Shown: positions 23,001-33,224 of the stretch, in pieces
How the letters are laid out: the number at the start of each line of letters is the position of its first letter
How positions within the stretch are numbered: the first letter of the stretch is position 1
Assembly (NCBI RefSeq): GCF_009389715.1
Contig: NC_052400.1
Coordinates: 19,561,674 to 19,625,673, forward strand
DNA length: 64,000 nt
Source: Phoenix dactylifera
Lineage: Eukaryota; Streptophyta; Magnoliopsida; Arecales; Arecaceae
Reading direction: 5' to 3'
Position numbers and translations under genes: made by a program
Notes under the pieces: generated by a model
Databases searched by the model: none
Seen by the model: the letters and a program-made list of their open reading frames with translations, nothing else
Told to the model about the DNA's origin: nothing

Positions 23001-23222
23001 TCTCACAGAAGAATGGAGTAAAAATTAAGAGCAGAAAATGGAAGTTGGCAAGGAGAAGAAAAGAGGAAACTCTAATGAAAACGGGAAGAAAACCTACTGG
23101 ACATTGCCAGAAATTGCTCCGGGCACCGCCGGCAAAATTCGGTTGAGGGAGAAAACAAGGGAAAAAAAAGACGACGAAAATGAGGGGAAGCCAAACAAGA
23201 CCTTTAGGGCAGACTCGTGGGG

Positions 23223-23230
23223 TTTATATA
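23223..23230 (-). promoter_or_regulatory. TATA box of the antisense gene
   Basis: Minus-strand TATATAAA lies 223 bp upstream of the antisense ATG (23000). That leaves room for a 5' UTR of roughly 190 nt. The position fits an internal promoter separate from the LTR. Confidence 0.6.
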
Positions 23231-23898
23231 GACCCCCCTGACGGCCCGGATCGATGGGGTCGGTTCCCATCCCCCGATCGGGCTGCGCCACGTGGCGACC
23301 TCTGAGGCCGAGGCACTGCATCCACTCCAGATCAATAAATCGAATACGAAATCAAAGTGTTGTCCCATCGGATCTCGGGACCTCATTATGGGCCCACAGA
23401 ATCCCATCGCCTCGAAGAATGAGCGGACGGCACCCCCGCTCCCCTCGTTTAATAAAATCTGGGACACGTGGAGCCCCGGTGTGGCCTCCACTCCCCCGAA
23501 ATTATGACCCGGTAACACGAAATCGGAAGCGTCCGACCCCTGGTCATGCCGCGTGTCCGTTTTGAAACCCAAAATGGCACGCTCATTGATGAGCGGGAAC
23601 TCTCGATTGTGGGGCCGAGGCGCCGCCTCGTCGAACCCGAGGACCCTCATCCTGGGTCCGCCTCACAAACCAACCTCGGTAATCCAAGAGACACCGCCCC
23701 CGCTATAGTCGCCTCGAAAGACGTAGGGATATGGACCCCATCATTAATTCGCCGAACAAAGTAACCTCGAAACGCCCAAGGGCGCAGGTCCTGCCACGAA
23801 AATTCCAAGAAACATGAGGGTGCGGACGAAGTTCGCCCCCCAACTTTAACGATGGACTTTACTTCCTACGTCCGAGCCCACAAGCCGCTCGAACTCGG

Positions 23899-23912
23899 AA
23901 GTCGGGGGGTAG
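23899..23912 (+). other. Polypurine tract
   Basis: AAGTCGGGGGGTAG directly precedes the 3' LTR and would prime plus-strand DNA synthesis. The related minus-strand element has AAGTCGGGGGTAG at 28791-28803. Confidence 0.75.
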
Positions 23913-24907
23913 TGTTGGGGGAATAAGGTTTTTCCCCCAAATGACACGAATGCCCCAAAGAAGCCGCACAATCGTCGACCCTGGAAGGCCGAAGTCGGCA
24001 CCCGAACTCGGAATCTCCGACCTAAGAGAAACCCCAATGCCCGAGACCTACTTTTGTCAGCCACCTACTACGGCTATACGTCTCCGAGGTCCGGCCAGAG
24101 ACCGTACTATGACGCCCCTCCGGCATTTATGGCGCATGACCGCTGTGATCCTCCGGCACACTCCACAATAAATATGGATCTCCAGCTTACTCCACAATAA
24201 ATATGGATCTCCGGCTTACTCCACAATGAATGCGGATCTCCGGCTTACTCCACAATAAATGCGGATCTCCGGCTTACTCCACAATAAATGTGGATCTCCG
24301 GCTCACTCAACAATTAATGCACGTGACTCCTGTCATCTACGGACTCCCAGCTCTCCACGGCAAATAAGCCCAGCAGGGTCTAGTCAACTGTGATAAGTCT
24401 CTGATCTCGGCCATACCTCCGACACTGATGCAATAAATTCGCCTGGTAGCGTGCTAGTTCGGGTTGTACAACGCCCTCATCGCCGACATCAGTGCAATTA
24501 TTCGCCTGACCAAGCGCCGACCTGAACGACATGCCGAGCCGTACTACGGCTTCGCCCCGTTACATCGCAGGTAAACCGACCCCCGGTCTATAAAAGGGGG
24601 TTGGAAAATCGATACTGGGGACGGGCACTGTTTACCTCTACTCTACACGATTTGCCCCCTCCCTGACTTGAGCGTCGGAGGGCCGGCGCCGGAAGACCCG
24701 GCCACCGGCTCGTGTGCAGGCACCCAGACGGAGGACGCCGCCCACTGTCGGATCGTCGCCCAGCCGCGGGAATCAGCCGCTCCTTCTCGCCGATCGCCCC
24801 AGACGGAGGACGCCGCCCGTCGACGGACCACCGCCCCGCCGTGAGTAACCACCTCCCGCTCCCTCTCCTCGACCGAAGATTGCCCCCGGGTCCAATTTCC
24901 AGCAACA
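23913..24907 (+). repeat. 3' LTR of the complete Tat element (995 bp)
   Basis: It has the same length and, by eye, the same sequence as the 5' LTR, and is followed by the target duplication GTATC at 24908-24912. Confidence 0.95.
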
Positions 24908-24912
24908 GTATC

Positions 24913-25911
24913 CATAAAATTTAATTATCCGATTTATGTTTGTGCATATCTTCCCAACAAAAAATTTCTTATAATTCGATAGATAAATGGTAGTTATTTG
25001 TAGGAAAAGGTCAGAGATTTTTTGATTTTTTTTGAAACACTTTCTAAGACTAGTTCTTCGTAGACCTTCTCTTTGAGAAGGATAGTTACTTTGTAGATCA
25101 TTTTACTCCTTGTATCACTGGGCTAGTCTACTTTTATGTATTCAAAAAGCCAATTGTTAACCTTTTACAAAAATGCCATGGGATACTACGATTTGCATGC
25201 CAAATGGAGACGCAATGAGAATGCCACCTGGCTTCGACCAGGCTCTTTCAAAAGGGAGAGAAGGGCCAACTTGTTGGCTATTGTTACTTGACAATAGGAG
25301 GCCATTTATGGGTGAGCTTGAGATGTCAAGTAAATAGATGGTGGCCTAACATTAATCGGCATGAAAAAAAAAAATACTTGTCTCGAAATTAAATGAGAGA
25401 GGATGACAAATAAATAGATGTGCAGAAGCATTCTGCGAAATAGAGTAGACTCGACAATCATGAAGTTAAAATTTAAATTTCCTATGAAGTATGAGTTGTT
25501 GAACTAATTTATTATATGAAGATAGGTGAGAGATATGATATGGATTCGCATCATACTTTTTGAGCAAATTTTATCACTATGATATATATAAATTGCATAC
25601 ATTTTCAATTTATGTTTCATCAACCCTAGAACTTCCATTAAATAACTTGGTATTGTCAAATTCAGTTATTACATAAGGATGAGTTAGGATGGTGCTAATT
25701 AGGTCGATTGGGTCGGTCAACCAAGCCGAACAAAAAATGGGCTCACTCGTACCTCAAGGGCCCATTTTTTGAGGATAAAAAATTTATATAGAAACCTATA
25801 TTTTTTGGATAAATATTTTTTAGACAATATTTAAATAAAAAACAATTTATTTATATTGTTTTATACATCGAAAAGTAGTTTTGGAATTCCTTACCCATAT
25901 TTTCCATAATA
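24913..25911. other. AT-rich intergenic DNA
   Basis: No gene or element recognised. The sequence resumes the AT-rich tract cut by the Tat insertion. Confidence 0.6.
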
Positions 25912-25916
25912 CATTT

Positions 25917-26621
25917 TGTTGGGAGAAAAATGGATCACTCAAAGCACATGGTCAAATCGCCGGTACTTGATAACAAACGTGACGACAGCAAGCATACTCT
26001 CAGAGCGCCTAACCTCAGAACATTCGGTCTCGGCACCAGCGACTCCAAAGCTCACAACCTCGATCTCGGCTGAGTTAAGCCTGATCGACCTCAAGGCCGA
26101 GAAAGAACCAGTCAAAGGGAGAAGCAGGCCTCCCCACTCCACCGAAAATCAAGTCCTCCTCCTTCTCATCCGGGATCAAATCCCGCGATCTCCGCCTCAA
26201 CGACTGTCAACATTTAAATGCACACGATCTCAACGGATCGCCAGCCAGCCCAAAATCTCGGGTCGTTTACGGTAACCCATTAATTCATACGATCACGTCC
26301 AATTGCTACGGCAACTCATTAATTCGCACGATCACGTCCAATCATAGGTAACCCCTACACCCCCTCCTTAAAAGGAGGAAGAACTCGAGGCAAGGGAAAG
26401 TTTTTTCCCTTCGCCCTCGGTCATTATTTTTTTCGATTATTTCTCCACTATTTCTCTCCATTAAAGACTCCCTCTGACTTAGGCATCGGAAGTCCGACGC
26501 CGGAACCCCCGGCCACTGGCTTCTTGCAGGTCCGCCGGAGACAGCCGTCCGCCGCCGCACCACCAGCCGGAGCTCCTCCCCCTCGGTCCACGGTTGCCTC
26601 CGGGTCTAATTTCCAGCAACA
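25917..26621 (+). mobile_element. Solo LTR (705 bp) with target duplication CATTT
   Basis: It begins TGTTGGGAG and ends CCAGCAACA. CATTT lies on both sides (25912-25916 and 26622-26626). An R-U5 segment CTGACTTAGGCATCGGAAG around 26473-26491 resembles the neighbouring Tat LTRs. With no internal region, the simplest origin is recombination between the two LTRs of a full element. Confidence 0.9.
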
Positions 26622-26626
26622 CATTT

Positions 26627-27864
26627 TATTATATGATTATTATTATATACTAATATAAGGTTAGGAGCATTTTAGAGATAAAATAAATAGATTATTTTAC
26701 CGGTTGATGGTAAAATGATTCCCCACCTTGCAGGTGGGTTAGTCTTTCCGTTCATTTGATGAATAAATATTGTCTTAGAGAAGCATGAGAACATAAGTTG
26801 AAAACCAGTTGCATCCCCCTCCAACCAATCATATATCCTGCGAAGGACTTGAAGAGCGTATGGAGCCTGTCAATAACAACTATAACAATCACAATTAGCA
26901 ATTAGATATGATGGGGTTGAGGCCAAAACCGATTGAAATAGGGTAAGCTTTCTGGCCTGAAATAGGTGCTTCCACTTCCAACCCCCAACCTTGCATTTAG
27001 TTTCTCAAATAAAGAGTAAAAATCAGCCACCTTTAACTGCTTGCCAAAGATCGAAATGCCAAAGTAATTCTAACTCCCTCTTTTAAAGCTAATTTGTAAC
27101 TTCCGCCTAGCATTCACTTGAGGTGTTTCTTCTTTTTTTTTTCAATTGGGTAACTTTCAAGCTCTACGACATGGTTGTAAAAGTACAGTACGTCGGGGGA
27201 ATAATAGATCTACAAACAGGTCGGTCAAAATAAAAAAATTATTTTCAAGAAAAAATTTGACCAAATATGTCTTCAAATTTGAGAAGAATTAGATGAAGCA
27301 ATCAAAGACAAAGTCGTGTAGATTTTAAAATCTACCTTCTATAGAATTTTAGTTGTTTAGTAATGATTTACACTAATTAGAAGAAAAATACAACTTGAAT
27401 TGTGAAAGAATAAGCTTTCCTAATATAAGTAGAAATTTTGTAGCTCTATTTTATTATTTATTAATAAAAAAGATAGGAGATCTAGATCCTAATTTTGTTT
27501 ATTTTTTATTTTTGATTTTTTTTAAAACAGGTTTGAGTTGAAAAGATTGAAGAGATTTCTTCCATCTCCCGGTCTTGATCAGAAAATTTGCTAATCTTAC
27601 TAGCCACCGAACTAAGCCATCTCCAACTAGATTTCACTTCATGTCGCATGTATCTCCAACTAGAAATTTCTTATAGTTTGAAAGATAAATGGTACATTTT
27701 TATGGGTCATGAAGCACTTAGGTTCCATGCATTTGTGTGAAGGAGAAATTTCTTTATGGTACTTGAAAAGCTTCCATATGCCCAATTTGGAAACATAAAA
27801 AATTCTAGAATTAGGCTTGTGTAGGATACACTCGTAGAGTAGACCTCAAAAATACTGGCTAGTT
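26627..27864. other. AT-rich intergenic DNA
   Basis: Nothing recognisable; no open frame with a known domain. The last five bases before the next element, 27865-27869, are its target duplication AATTA. Confidence 0.6.
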
Positions 27865-27869
27865 AATTA

Positions 27870-28790
27870 TGTTGCTGGAAATTGGACCCGGGGGCGGCCA
27901 TCGGCTGAGGAGGAGAAGCTCCGGCGCGAGAATGGCGGGTGGCAGTCCGTCGGCGGACGGATCCTCTGGGAGACCTACAAAATGCCGGTGGTCGGGGTTT
28001 CCGGCGCCGGCCCCCGATGCTTAAGTTAGAGGGGGGCTTAATTTTGGAGAAGGAGAAGAACTGTATGTAGAAGTCTCCAGCCTCCCTCGGGAGGAAGAAG
28101 TTCTCCTTTTTATAAGGGGAGTGGCAGGGTTACCTGTGATGTGACTGGGCGAATTAATGGGTTACCGCCACGATTGGACGTGGGCGTGTGAAGTAATGAG
28201 TTGCCGTGGATGGCCCGTTCCCATCATGGAAGGAGATGACGCGCAGTGCAGTCCATTCTTGGAAATGGTGAGGCGTTGACAGTCGTAGCAGGGTATGGTC
28301 CCTGGTTGATATGTCGTGGCGTGGCCAGCAAGTAAAGCATGGTGCGGTGAGGCTGCTGCAGGGCATGGCCGCAGTATGTGGACGACGAGGTCGACCTTCT
28401 GAGGTCAGCTCGGCCTTCTGTGCTCGACCTTCTGGTCTCGGCCTTCTGTGCTCGGCCTTCTGGGCTCGGCAGCCTTCTGTGCTCGGCCTTCTAAGCTCGG
28501 CAGCCTTTTGAGCTCGGCCTTCTGAGCTCGGCAGCCTTCTGAGCTCGGCAGCCTGCATGAGCTCGGCAGCCTTCTGTGCTCGGCCTTCTGAGCTCGGCAG
28601 CCTTTTGAGCTCGGCCTTTCGAGCTCGACTTGGATAATCTTGGCAGCCTTCTGTGCTCGGCTTTCTGAGCTCGGCAGCCTGGATGAGCTCGGCAGCCTTC
28701 TGAGCTCGGCAGCCTGCATGAGCTCGGCCTTGCTATCGGATTTGGGTGCTTTAATTGTATTTGTGGGGTGGTCCATTTTTCCCCCCAACA
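27870..28790 (-). repeat. 3' LTR (921 bp) of the gag-only element
   Basis: Ends are TGTTGGGGGG/CCAGCAACA on the minus strand. TTATAAAAGG is present at about 28106-28115. It is longer than its partner LTR because of extra minisatellite copies. Confidence 0.9.
28385..28735. repeat. CTCGGC-AGCCTTCTG minisatellite in the 3' LTR
   Basis: Irregular alternation of GAGCTCGGCCTTCT and GAGCTCGGCAGCCTTCT units of about 14-17 nt, with variants. It yields open frames full of AQKAELRRP or SELGSLLSSA that are not genes. Confidence 0.9.
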
Positions 28791-28803
28791 CTACCCCCGA
28801 CTT

Positions 28804-29954
28804 TCGAGTTCGAGCTGCTTTTTGGCTCGGGCGAAGGTTAGTCCAGTCGTTGATCATCCTGTAATATAGCCAAATATATATGGAGATGTGCGTGCCAAGT
28901 AGGGTGTACCTCTCATGCAGTTGGAGTTAAGTGCTTCAGGTCGACTCAGTAGCCTTCTTTGGCTTATGGTCGACTCAGCAGGGTGCCCCCACTCAGATCT
29001 GGGCGTGTTGTCGTAGGAGGCGTCGAACGGCGTTGACATGGCGTCGAATATCGTCGAGTGTCGTCGAATGGCGTCGAATGTCGTTGAATTGGCATCCCGA
29101 GCTTAGTCGGGGCATCATTGGAGACAGATACAGGAGACGGACTTCGTCCATTGGCGATCGTGCGTCCTTATTCGGAGCGGGGCGATGTTGGAGATAGAGA
29201 TACCCGTAGATCGTTTTTTGGATTCTCCGACCTGGAAATAGATAAAATATTGGAATTATTTGAAGCCAAAGTGGCATCCTGTACCTTTTGGAGATATTTT
29301 GATGGCTTCCAAACTTCGAAGTCCCTCAGGACTTGGCTTAGCACTAGCTTTCTTTGGCTCGATTTTCTGGAGGAGGTGTTCTGCATTCGGGCTTCTGAGC
29401 TCAGGCTTCGGAGCTCGGCAGCCTTCTGAGCTCGGCGGCCTTCTGAGCTCGGCGGCCTTCGGAGCTCGACGGCCTTCTGAGCTCGGTATTCTGTGCTCAG
29501 CAGCCTTCTAAGCTCGGCAGCCTTCTGAGCTCGGCCTTCTAAGCTCGGCATTTTGTGCTCGGCAGCCTTCTAAGCTCGGCCTTCTAAGCTTGGCTTGGAT
29601 TGCATGAGCTCGGCCTTCTGGACCATGAGAGGATTTAACTTCATAGTACTTTCTTGGGGTGGAATCTTCTATGAATCTAGTCGGAGGAGCGCTCATCCTT
29701 TGGAAGGCATACAAAATAAGGCATCAGCCGAGCTTTCATTATGTACTAAAATCCTTTTTAAAGCCTTGCAATGATGAGGAAAATAGCTACAGTGTCGTCA
29801 TAAAGAGGGCTCAACACTCTTTTGGTCTTCATCGAAAAAGGAGATGACTTTCGTAGTGCACGTATGCTTTGAGTAATCTCCTTCTTCCGAGCTCGATGCT
29901 TCAAGTGCCTCTACTCGCCCGCCCTCTGATGATATTGTTGATGCCCGCGAGAGG
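28804..29954 (-). other. Non-coding internal region of the gag-only element
   Basis: No retroviral-type domain is detectable. The region includes a GTCGAATGGCGTCGAATG-type short repeat near 29040-29090 and the second minisatellite at 29385-29620. This is where pol would be in a full element. Confidence 0.7.
29385..29620. repeat. Second CTCGGC-AGCCTTCTG minisatellite, internal to the element
   Basis: The unit is the same as in the LTRs, although this stretch lies outside them. It therefore arose by an internal duplication or capture of LTR-type sequence. Confidence 0.85.
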
Positions 29955-31460
29955 TCAGTTGTCGTCCCGCTCCTCACGCGGCACTAGTTTTTGTTGCTCA
30001 GGCTCTCTCCTGTAGGCATGATCACGGACAAAACAACTCAACCGACCTCGACGGACAAGTGCCTCGTTCTCATCACGGAGCTCGTAACAATCCTCCGTAT
30101 CATGGCCACGATCTCGGTGGAAGTGGCAGTACTTTTTCGAGTGCTTCCGCGACTCTATCGGTCGCATCCTCCACGGAGGTCGGAGGTAGCCTTGACCCTC
30201 AATCTCCATGAAGATCTCTGCTCGGGTGGATGTGAGGGGAGTGTATGTCTGAAACTTTTGGAGGGGAGACCTCGAGTGAGCTAGGCTCTTGGGCCAAGGA
30301 GGCTCTTTCTCATGCCAGGGGGATCTGCTGCTTGGTTGGGAGCACTCCTCGTGGCGCGTCTTCTGCATCTTGGCAGGTTGTTCGGCTGCCTCTCGCCGAG
30401 AGGCCATGGCTTCCTCAGCCTTGGCGTACTTGCGAGCTCGAGCCAACATTTCAACAAAGTCGGTGGGGAAGCTCTTCTTGATGGAGAAGGGAAATTTGTA
30501 GGACCGAGTTCCAGTCTTCAATGCCGATATGGCGATTGACTGGTCGAGATCGCGAACCTCCCATGTGGCTGAGGTAAAGCGACTGATGTAGTCTTTTAAG
30601 GATTCTCCCTCCTTCTGCTTGATGGCGAAGAGGGAGTCTGAGGTCCGGCGCTGACGCCGGCTAGCGGCAAAATGGGTGGCGAGCTGCCTGCCCAGCTGTT
30701 CAAAGGAGAGAATCGAGTTGGGCTTTAATCCAGAGAACCAAAGACGAGCTGCCTTGCGGAGAGTTGCTGGGAAGGCTTTGCAGAGTTGAGCGTTTGTGGC
30801 TCCTTGGAGTGTCATAAGGGCCTTGTAGCTCTGCAAATGATCCAGAGGATCGGATGAGCCATCATATGGCTCAATCTGTGGCATCTTGAACCTCTGGGGG
30901 ATTGATTCATCCATGATCTATTGAGGGAATGGAGACTCTGTTGTAAAGTCAAGGTCAACGTCTCGCTTTGGGCCTCGGTCTTGAAGCATTTGTATCTGTC
31001 GCTCCAAGTCCTCGACTTTTCTGCCGAGCTCGGGTGGGGCTCCTGTTGCAACTTGGCATGAGATAGACCCCGCCTCAGATGGGTGCTCTCGTACTCGAGG
31101 CGTCAGGCTTCGGCGCGAGCTCTTAGGATAATGGATGCGTGACAAGCCCTCCCAGCTTGGGGGTCGAGCTCAGTGGGAACTTCGGTGGTGGCGACGTTCT
31201 ACAGAGAAATGACGTCGCGAGCGGCGTCCTAAGGACTCATGCTCGTGAGAAGGGAGTAGAGGTCGGTCTTCTGCTTGCTGTAGACCTTGAACGGCCGCAG
31301 TGAGTGCTTGGACTTGTTGAACAAGCAGGTTGAACTGCTCTGGTTGAACTTGGGGAACTGGATCCGCCGGAGGCCTTTGTGATGGGTTCTGGATTGAGTG
31401 TCCAGGGCTTGGTACGCGATGCCGGGAGGCGTTAGAGGCTCCCTTACTCCTTAGCTTCAT
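29955..31460 (-). pseudogene. gag of the gag-only element, two in-frame stops
   Basis: The frame runs from ATG 31460 (MKLRSKGASN, as in the complete element) to the stop at 29955. It is interrupted by TGA at 31172-31170 and TAG at 30920-30918 but stays in one frame. A Gag domain with RFKMPQIEPYDGSSDPLDHL and LWFSGLKPNSILSFEQL, then a CHFHRDRGHDTEDC zinc knuckle, parallels the Gag at 13194. No protease follows. The 960-nt segment downstream of the second stop encodes nearly all the conserved Gag domain and could start at the ATG at 30914. Confidence 0.88.
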
Positions 31461-31493
31461 GGCCACGACTCGGGCCCTTCCTCTAGCGCCAAC

Positions 31494-32335
31494 TGTTGCT
31501 GGAAATTGGACCCGGGGGCGGCCGTTGGCTGAGGAGGAGGAGCTCTGGCGCGAGAATGGCGGGTGGCGGTCCGTCGGCGGACGGATCCTCTGGGAGACCT
31601 GCAAAATGCCGATGGCCGGGGTTTCCGGCGCCGGCCCTCCGATGCTTAAGTCAGAGGGGGGCTTAATTTTGGAGAAGGAGAGGGACTGTATGTAGAAGTC
31701 TCCAGCCTTCCTCGGGAGGAAGAAGTTCCCCTTTTCATAGGGGGAGTGGCAGGGTTACCTGTGATGTGACTGGGCGAATTAATGGGTTACCGTCACGATT
31801 GGACGTGGGCGTGTGAAGTAATGAGTTGCCGTGGATGGCCCGTTCCCATCATGGAAGGAGATGGCGCGCAGTGCAGTCCATTCTTGGGAATGGTGAGGCG
31901 TTGACAGTCGTAGCAGGGTATGGTCTCTGGTTGATATGTCGTGGCGTGGCCAGCAAGTAAAGCATGGTGCGGTGAGGCTGCTGCAGGGCATGGCCGCAGC
32001 ATGTGGACGACGAGGTCGGCCTTCTGAGGTCAGCTCGGCCTTCTGAGCTCGGCAGCCTTTTGAACTCGGCCTTCTGGTCTCGGCCTTCTGTGCTCGGCCT
32101 TCTGAGCTCGACAGCCTTCTGTGCTCGGCCTTCTAAGCTCGGCAGTCTTTTGAGCTCGGCAGCCTTCTGTGCTCGGCCTTCTGAGCTCGGCCTGGATGAT
32201 CTCGGCAGCCTTCTGTGCTCGCCTTTCTGAGTTCGGCAGCCTGGATGAGCTCGGCAGCCTGCATGAGCTCGGCCTTGCTATCGGATTTGGGTGCTTTAAT
32301 TGTATTTGTGGGGTGGTCCATTTTTCCCCCCAACA
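31494..32335 (-). repeat. 5' LTR (842 bp) of the gag-only element
   Basis: Comparison of the first 250 bp with the partner LTR shows roughly a dozen substitutions. The TATA of the partner is changed here to CTATGAAAAGG (31731-31741), so promoter activity may be lost. A minisatellite lies at 32020-32270. Confidence 0.9.
32020..32270. repeat. CTCGGC-AGCCTTCTG minisatellite in the 5' LTR
   Basis: Same unit as at 28385-28735 with fewer copies, which accounts for the 79-bp length difference between the LTRs. Confidence 0.88.
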
Positions 32336-32846
32336 AATTAGATATGCATGAATCCGGATGTGTATGTATATGATACTCTGTGTTGCATGTCCTATACTAT
32401 TTATACTACTTGTTCTTGCGAGTTTGCCCGCCTTGAGCAGCGGACGTAATCAAATGATCAGGAATCCGGGCCAAATAAGCGGTTTTCGAAACAAACAGCC
32501 GAATATAGCATTTGGTAATTGAAGGCGTGCAATGTAGGCGGCAAAAATAGCTACTGGCGGTTAGCAAGGTGCAAGACCCCCTACAGATGGGAGGCATCCC
32601 GGCCCGAACGGCCCCCCTGAACCAAAACCCACCATTTTTTCGCTCTCCAAAACCCACAACCGCTCCACCCATTTCTCTTCCTATCTCCCGCTCCCTTCAT
32701 CTCTCCCCCTCCCCCACCGAAGGGAAGGGACCAGGCCATCCTATACCTAACCAAAAAATCCGACACCCAATAAGAGAAGAGAAGAAGCAAAGAAAACAGC
32801 CACCACCCCCACTGCCTTTCTTCGGTCCTAGCATTCCTCCTTCTGC

Positions 32847-33224
32847 ATGGCTCCGCGCCTCGCATTCCTCCTCCTGCTGCTGGTGGCCGCCTGCGTCAGC
32901 AAGTCGTCGGCTCTCAACGCCGTGGGCTCCGAGGTCCCGGTGGGCCTCGCGGACTTCATTGCCGCCCGGGGGGATGGCACGTGCGACGGTCTCCTCGGCC
33001 AGTGCAGCGACGAGGACGAGGAGATGGAGACGGAGACCGGGATCAGCCGGCGTGGCCTGGCGAGAGCCGGCGTCAGGTTTATCAGCTACGGCGCGCTCTC
33101 CAAGAACCGAGTCCCATGCAGCCGCCGAGGCCGGTCCTACTACAACTGCTCCAGGGGGAACCGCGCCAACCCATACCGCCGTGGCTGCAGCGTCATCACC
33201 CAGTGCCAGAGGATCTTCAACTGA
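32847..33224 (+). CDS. RALF (rapid alkalinization factor) peptide precursor, 125 aa
   Basis: This is a secreted cysteine-rich peptide hormone of the cell wall space; the family signals through CrRLK1L receptor kinases such as FERONIA. Residues 1-22 are a signal peptide (APRLAFLLLLLVAACVS). The propeptide contains GTCDGLLGQC. The site-1 protease motif RRxL is present as RRGL at 68-71. The predicted mature peptide carries FISY at 78-81 (usual form YISY), four cysteines at 91, 101, 114 and 120, and the hallmark YYNC and ANPYRRGC. The length is normal for the longer, RRxL-processed RALFs. It is single-exon, as is usual. The start is the only ATG giving a signal peptide. The gag-only retrotransposon ends 511 bp upstream, so part of the promoter may have been displaced. 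Confidence 0.95.
   Translation: MAPRLAFLLLLLVAACVSKSSALNAVGSEVPVGLADFIAARGDGTCDGLLGQCSDEDEEMETETGISRRGLARAGVRFISYGALSKNRVPCSRRGRSYYNCSRGNRANPYRRGCSVITQCQRIFN

Larger units (their letters stand above)
12166..24907 (+). mobile_element. Complete Tat-type Ty3/gypsy LTR retrotransposon (12,742 bp) with antisense gene
   Basis: Two 995-bp LTRs (12166-13160 and 23913-24907) enclose the internal region, and the copy is flanked by the 5-bp target duplication GTATC (12161-12165 and 24908-24912). Order: LTR, PBS, gag-protease-RT-RNase H-second RNase H-integrase, 311-bp tandem array, antisense spliced gene, polypurine tract, LTR. The extra RNase H domain and the long 3' region with an additional antisense ORF are traits described for the Tat lineage. 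I saw no difference between the LTRs by eye, which implies recent insertion. Pol carries a frameshift and two nonsense codons, so this copy cannot make its own complete Pol. Confidence 0.95.
27870..32335 (-). mobile_element. Gag-only (pol-deleted) Tat-related LTR retrotransposon, minus strand
   Basis: Reading leftward: 5' LTR 32335-31494, PBS, gag, non-coding remainder, polypurine tract (28803-28791) and 3' LTR 28790-27870. AATTA lies on both sides (27865-27869 and 32336-32340). No protease, RT, RNase H or integrase is present. The 4,466-bp element would depend on proteins of a full-length relative such as the one at 12166-24907, whose Gag it resembles. Several substitutions and a length difference between the LTRs make it older than its neighbour. 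Confidence 0.92.

Noticed and set aside
28154..29551. Frames with repeated AQKAELRRP or SELGSLLSSA
   Set aside because: They translate the CTCGGC minisatellite; not proteins.
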